A stretch of 64,000 nucleotides of DNA from Granulicella pectinivorans (GTDB lineage: Bacteria > Acidobacteriota > Terriglobia > Terriglobales > Acidobacteriaceae), in NCBI RefSeq assembly GCF_900114625.1, contig NZ_FOZL01000002.1, forward strand, positions 186,001 through 250,000, written 5' to 3'. Below are positions 60,395-64,000 of the stretch, piece by piece. The position numbers and the translations under genes were made by a program. Numbering within the stretch: position 1 is the first letter of the stretch; each line of letters starts with the position of its first letter. The notes under the pieces are model-generated. The model saw nothing but the letters and a program-made list of their open reading frames with translations. It had not been told where the DNA came from and did not search any database.

Positions 60395-61039
60395 ATGTTT
60401 ACCGGACTCATCGAAGCCACAGGCAAGGTTCTCGCCGTCACCCCGACCCCGGGTGCCACCCGCATCACCGTCGCCGCCCCCACGCTCGCTCCACGCCTCA
60501 ACACCGGCGATTCGATCGCAGTCTCAGGCGTTTGCCTCACCGCCCTTTCCATCACGGACACCGAGTTCTCAGCCGATCTCGCCGCCGAGACCATCGCCCG
60601 CACCACCCTCTCGAACCTCACTCCCGGCAGCACGGTGAACCTTGAGCTCCCCACCCCCGCCGGCTCGCCCCTCGGAGGCCACGTCGTCCAGGGCCACGTC
60701 GACGGCACCGCCACACTCCTCAGCCTCACCCCCATCACCCCCGACGCACCCACCACCGACTGGCGCCTCACGCTGCAGCTCCCCCCGCAACTCGTCCAGT
60801 ACGTCGTCCCCCAAGGCTCCATCACCGTCGAGGGCATCTCCCTCACGGTCGCTTCCATCGTCGGCCACGAAGTCCAGATCGCGATCATCCCTCATACCTA
60901 TCTCGCGACCAGCCTCCGCACCTACGCCCCCGGAACCCCGTTGAACATCGAGGTCGACGTCCTCTCCAAGTACGCCGAGCGCGCCAGGCCCGCCCACTAC
61001 GAACTCACCGAGTCCTACCTCCTGGCCAACGGCTACTAA
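60395..61039 (+). CDS. ribE: Riboflavin synthase alpha chain
   Basis: Dismutates two lumazine molecules into riboflavin and a pyrimidine. The 214-aa protein has the two repeated barrels: FTGLIEATGKV...TLAPRLNTGDSIAVSGVCLT and SPLGGHVVQGHVDGTATLLS...VEGISLTVASI, with the terminal NIEVDVLSKYAERA. The catalytic N-terminal FTGL is intact. It forms a tight operon with ribD; the ribAB and ribH genes are not in the window. Confidence 0.96.
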   Translation: MFTGLIEATGKVLAVTPTPGATRITVAAPTLAPRLNTGDSIAVSGVCLTALSITDTEFSADLAAETIARTTLSNLTPGSTVNLELPTPAGSPLGGHVVQGHVDGTATLLSLTPITPDAPTTDWRLTLQLPPQLVQYVVPQGSITVEGISLTVASIVGHEVQIAIIPHTYLATSLRTYAPGTPLNIEVDVLSKYAERARPAHYELTESYLLANGY

Positions 61040-61058
61040 ACAGCCGCAAATCCGGGGG

Positions 61059-61086
61059 ACCCACATCTCGTCTTCGAGATGTGGGT
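61059..61086 (+). repeat. REP-like hairpin (copy C)
   Basis: ACCCACATCTCG-TCTT-CGAGATGTGGGT forms a perfect 12-bp stem with a 4-base loop and is followed by TTT. The sequence CCACATCTCG is shared with copies A and B. It lies 19 bases after the ribE stop and may act as a terminator. Confidence 0.7.
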
Positions 61087-61121
61087 TTACCAAGAGCCTC
61101 ATCGTATGATGAAGCCTCATC

Positions 61122-62384
61122 ATGCCGATCCTGCGCCGGAAGCCCCGTCTCAATCGCCCGAGCCCTCTCTCCCGTCTTACGGGAACCATAGCCACCACCC
61201 GCCAGCGTTCCCTCGACCGCATCCGCGCCTCCCAGGCCGCCATCCGCCGCAACCGCCTCGCCTTCTACACGCTTCTGATCGCCGGCGTCACCATCCTCTG
61301 CCTCACCGCGTGGCCCTTCACCAAAGCCCACCTCCAGGCCATGACGGTCCTCCAGCTCGTCTCCGGCCAACCCGTCTCGAAGCCCCTCTCCGCCATCGTC
61401 GCCGAGCCCGTCGTCACCGAAGAACTCACGGTCCCCACGCCCGAAGGCCCCATTCGCGCGCGACTCTACGTCCCCGTCAAACACCCCAATGCCCCCGCGC
61501 TCGTCGTCCTCCACGGCGTCCACCACCTCGGTATGGACGAGCCCCGCCTCATGAGCTTCGCCACCGCCATGGCCTCCTGCGGCCTCCGCGTCCTTACCCC
61601 AGAGCTCCCCAACATCAAGGACTACCGCGTCGACTCCACCTCCATCCGCGTCATCGGCGACACCACCCGCTGGTTCGCACAGCGCACCGGTGGCCCCGTC
61701 GGCGTCATGGGCCTGTCCTTTTCAGGAGGCCTCTCCCTCCTCGCCGCCGCCAACCCCGACTTCCACTCCGCCTTCAAGTTCGTCTTCGCCGTCGGCTCCC
61801 AGGGCTCCATGGCCCGTGTCTTCAGCTTCTACTCCACCAACACCGACCTCCGCCCCGACGGCACGACCGAGCGCCTGACCGCCCACGAGTACGGCCCACT
61901 CGTCCTCGAATACGACTACCTCGAAGACTTCGTCTCCCCCCGGGATCTCGCCCCCATCCGAGCCGTCCTCAAAGCCCATCTCTACGAAGACAAACCCGCC
62001 GAAGTGGCCGCTCTCAAGAACCTCACCCCCGCCCAGACCCTCATCGCCCTTCACCTCATGGACGCAACTTCACCCGAAACCCGCGCCAATCTCGCTCGCG
62101 CCCGCGCCCACCACACCGCCGAGATGGAAGGCCTCTCCCCCGGCCCGCGCCTCCGCACCCTCACCACCCCCGTCTACCTCCTCCACGGAGCCGCCGACAA
62201 CATCATCCCCTCGGCCGAAACCCTGTGGATGGCCTCCGAGCTCGAACACCAGCACCTGCAAGCCGCGCTCGTCAGCCCAGTCCTCTCCCACCTCGACTTC
62301 GGCGAAACAAAGCCCAGCGCCATGGACACCTGGCGCCTCATCCACTTCTTCGCCCTCGTCATGCACGCCGCCGAACAAAAATAG
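61122..62384 (+). CDS. Membrane-anchored alpha/beta hydrolase
   Basis: A 420-aa protein with a basic N-terminus, one transmembrane helix at ~50-68 (FYTLLIAGVTILCLTAWPF) and a periplasmic alpha/beta hydrolase domain. HLH loop VVLHGVHHLG, nucleophile elbow GLSFSGG (Ser ~205), an acid candidate in PVYLLHGAADNIIPSAETL (Asp) and His in VLSHLDFGE complete a likely triad. The substrate is unknown. It ends seven bases from the convergent NIF3-like gene. The start could be slightly later because the N-terminus is Arg/Pro-rich and unconserved-looking, but no better ribosome binding site is seen. Confidence 0.75.
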   Translation: MPILRRKPRLNRPSPLSRLTGTIATTRQRSLDRIRASQAAIRRNRLAFYTLLIAGVTILCLTAWPFTKAHLQAMTVLQLVSGQPVSKPLSAIVAEPVVTEELTVPTPEGPIRARLYVPVKHPNAPALVVLHGVHHLGMDEPRLMSFATAMASCGLRVLTPELPNIKDYRVDSTSIRVIGDTTRWFAQRTGGPVGVMGLSFSGGLSLLAAANPDFHSAFKFVFAVGSQGSMARVFSFYSTNTDLRPDGTTERLTAHEYGPLVLEYDYLEDFVSPRDLAPIRAVLKAHLYEDKPAEVAALKNLTPAQTLIALHLMDATSPETRANLARARAHHTAEMEGLSPGPRLRTLTTPVYLLHGAADNIIPSAETLWMASELEHQHLQAALVSPVLSHLDFGETKPSAMDTWRLIHFFALVMHAAEQK

Positions 62385-62391
62385 TTACAAA

Positions 62392-63267
62392 TTACTTCTT
62401 CACCGCCACAGGTTTATCCGGCGTCCACATCGCATTGCCCGCCACAAGATGTTCCACCTTCAGCCCCGGAAACACGCCCCGCAGATCCTTCGCGCACTGC
62501 TCCATCCCATCCTCTTCCGAAGGCTCATGCCCCAGCAGAATCAGCGCCTTCTTCCGTCCTTCGGAGCTCGCATCCCGCACATACTCCACCGTCTCCCACT
62601 CCGAAGCCTCCCCGGCGATCAGCACCTCGACATCATCCCGCTCCAGCGCCATCACCTGCCGAGGCATCCCCGCGGAGCCCGGTGCAATGCCGATCTTCGT
62701 GACCCGCAACGAAGGTTCGCCCACCACCCGCATCGTTTCCGCCCCAAGCTTCTTCTGTAACTCCTTCGCCAGATCAACCAGCGAGATCGGAGGAATCGTC
62801 ACGAAGTAAGGCTCATCCGGCTTGCGCAGGTAAGCCTTCCACCCAAGCCGCTCCACAAGCCCCATCGCAATCGCATCCGGAGGCACCCGATGGATCGCAT
62901 CGTGCAGCCGGAAAACCACCATATGGTGCTCCTCGATAAACGCCAGCTTCTCCTTGTAAACCGGGTCATTCGTCAACAGCGTCGTCTGGTCCAGGTGGTT
63001 GTAGAACGTAGGCTCATGCGTAATCACCAGATTCAACCCACGCCTGTTGGCCTCACGCAGCACATCGAGAGTATCCAGAAACGTCGTCGCCACGCCCGTC
63101 ACCTTCGTGGACGGATCCCCCGCCTTCACCGTATCCACCGTACCCGCGCCCACATCGGCCGGATACCGCGCCCGCACCTTCACCAGCGCATCCGCCGCCG
63201 TCATCTCCTGCGCCGCCACACTCCCCGCACTCACCAGCAAAACCGCAACCAGCCACAGACCACGCAT
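62392..63267 (-). CDS. NIF3-like protein with a signal peptide
   Basis: A 291-aa member of the NIF3/YbgI family of metal-binding hexamers of unknown biochemical function. The metal-site motif VITHEPTFYNHLD and the C-terminal ALILLGHEPSEEDGMEQCA carry the usual His/Glu ligands, and the central PYFVTIPPISLVDLAKELQ is also typical. Unlike cytoplasmic relatives, it starts with a clear signal peptide (RGLWLVAVLLVSAGSVAAQE). The ATG at 63267 is preferred to 63273 because AAAGGGA then has proper spacing. It may form an operon with the upstream GH92 gene (16-base gap). Confidence 0.82.
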   Translation of the reverse strand: MRGLWLVAVLLVSAGSVAAQEMTAADALVKVRARYPADVGAGTVDTVKAGDPSTKVTGVATTFLDTLDVLREANRRGLNLVITHEPTFYNHLDQTTLLTNDPVYKEKLAFIEEHHMVVFRLHDAIHRVPPDAIAMGLVERLGWKAYLRKPDEPYFVTIPPISLVDLAKELQKKLGAETMRVVGEPSLRVTKIGIAPGSAGMPRQVMALERDDVEVLIAGEASEWETVEYVRDASSEGRKKALILLGHEPSEEDGMEQCAKDLRGVFPGLKVEHLVAGNAMWTPDKPVAVKK

Positions 63268-63282
63268 CGTCATTCCCTTTCT

Positions 63283-64000
63283 CTACCCACGCATCGAAAA
63301 CTCAACCTTCGCCCCGTCAGTCAGCGCCGCGTGCGAGATCATCCCGCCACCATGCGCCGCCCCATTCACCCGAACACCCGAGACAAATACCCCACGGCCT
63401 CGAGCTGAGATCACCGTCTCCTTCTTCCCCGGCACCCTCAACACCACTCGCTCCCAAAGCGGACTCCCCAACGTGTACTCCGCCTTCCCCGCGCACACCG
63501 GATACACGCCCATCGAGCTCAGCACATACCAGGCCGCCATCGACCCCGTGTCTTCATCCCCCGCAAATCCATCCTCCGTGTAAAGCTCCTCCATCACCTT
63601 CCGCACCCAGAACTGCGTCCTGTCCGGCCTGCCCGCCGCAGTGAACAGATACAGAATGTGGTGTACCGGCTGGTTCGAGTGAGCATACTGTCCGAACCGT
63701 ACCGCTGCCATCTCCGACATCTCATGAATCTCCCGCCCGTATGCGCCCACGCGAAAGTCCGGAGCCATGGTCAGCATCGTCTCCAGCGCATCCGCCATCT
63801 TCGCCGGACCGCCATACGCTGCCATCATCCCCTCAACATCGTGCGGCACATCGAAACGGTGCTGCCACGCCGCGCCCTCCACATACGGGTCGCCCCAACG
63901 AATCGGATCGAACGGCTCCGCCCAGCTCCCATCCGGATGCTTTGCGCGAAAGAACCCAACACCCTCATCGAACAGCTTCCGCCAGTTCCCCGACCGCTTC
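63283..64000 (-). CDS. Glycoside hydrolase family 92 protein, C-terminal part
   Basis: Partial: the gene runs off the window end, leaving ~238 C-terminal codons. GH92 exo-alpha-mannosidases act on yeast and plant glycans with calcium. The window part has GSWAEPFDPIRWGDPYVEGA, QYAHSNQPVHHILYLF and the acidic calcium/catalytic region GFAGDEDTGSMAAWYVLSSMG, then SPLWERVVLRVPG and the C-terminal beta sandwich. The first codons to the window edge (ending GNWRKLFDEGVGFF region) are in the same frame. It lies just before the NIF3-like gene in the same direction. Confidence 0.93.
   Translation of the reverse strand, partial: KRSGNWRKLFDEGVGFFRAKHPDGSWAEPFDPIRWGDPYVEGAAWQHRFDVPHDVEGMMAAYGGPAKMADALETMLTMAPDFRVGAYGREIHEMSEMAAVRFGQYAHSNQPVHHILYLFTAAGRPDRTQFWVRKVMEELYTEDGFAGDEDTGSMAAWYVLSSMGVYPVCAGKAEYTLGSPLWERVVLRVPGKKETVISARGRGVFVSGVRVNGAAHGGGMISHAALTDGAKVEFSMRG

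Noticed and set aside
61079..62809. 576-codon plus-strand frame over the alpha/beta hydrolase
   Set aside because: Arg/Pro/His-rich shadow of the real frame at 61122-62384.
1..64000. CRISPR array, tRNA, rRNA or phage genes
   Set aside because: No regularly spaced repeats, cloverleaf-type sequences, ribosomal RNA motifs or integrase/capsid/terminase proteins were seen.

Overview
The window is GC-rich bacterial chromosome with short intergenic gaps, and its gene families point to the phylum Acidobacteriota, most likely Terriglobia/Acidobacteriaceae (Granulicella, Edaphobacter or Terriglobus type). The signs are two VWFA-related proteins of the acidobacterial type, a very long secreted PIG-L deacetylase, a secreted DUF4139 protein, the futalosine-pathway gene mqnA, and secreted plant-polymer hydrolases (pectinesterase, GH43, GH92). 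The assignment rests on gene families only. No phage, integrase, transposase, CRISPR array, rRNA or tRNA was recognised.

Layout. 0-14 kb: membrane proteins, secreted PIG-L deacetylase, acyl-CoA dehydrogenase, DUF4139 protein, two VWA proteins, a GT-C-like membrane protein, DUF4174 protein and a cNMP-binding histidine kinase. 14-25 kb: DUF427, topA, dprA, acyltransferase 3, mqnA, DedA, a possible papain-like secreted protein, a PadR/DUF2306 operon and fabH. 25-34 kb: a giant secreted ExeM/NucH-like nuclease, the SRP RNA gene with a tandemly repeated tail, a membrane-anchored MutS-like ATPase, pectinesterase and small unknown proteins. 34-49 kb: rimO with an unusually long linker, two paralogous EAL-PAS proteins and a GGDEF cyclase (c-di-GMP signalling), a DUF885 peptidase-like protein, a YHYH lipoprotein, an ECF sigma/anti-sigma operon, yacG-pgpA, a beta-propeller protein and an MFS pump. 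49-64 kb: GH43, cinA, plsY-gpsA, a GAF histidine kinase, ftsY, a five-gene R-body (Reb) operon, ribD-ribE, alpha/beta hydrolase, secreted NIF3-like protein and the end of a GH92 mannosidase.

The main system of interest is the R-body locus at 57206-58700: three close RebB paralogues, a fourth diverged homologue and one small disordered protein, packed as one operon between ftsY and ribD. R-bodies are coiled protein ribbons that unroll into needles, best known from Caedibacter and surveyed mostly in Proteobacteria. Other points of interest are a 62-bp tandem repeat that copies the 3' arm of the SRP RNA, REP-like hairpins (one inside a coding sequence), remnants of an acyltransferase 3 gene and of an Uma2 endonuclease gene, overlapping palindromes at the padR start, and a start codon buried in a hairpin ahead of a GAF kinase.
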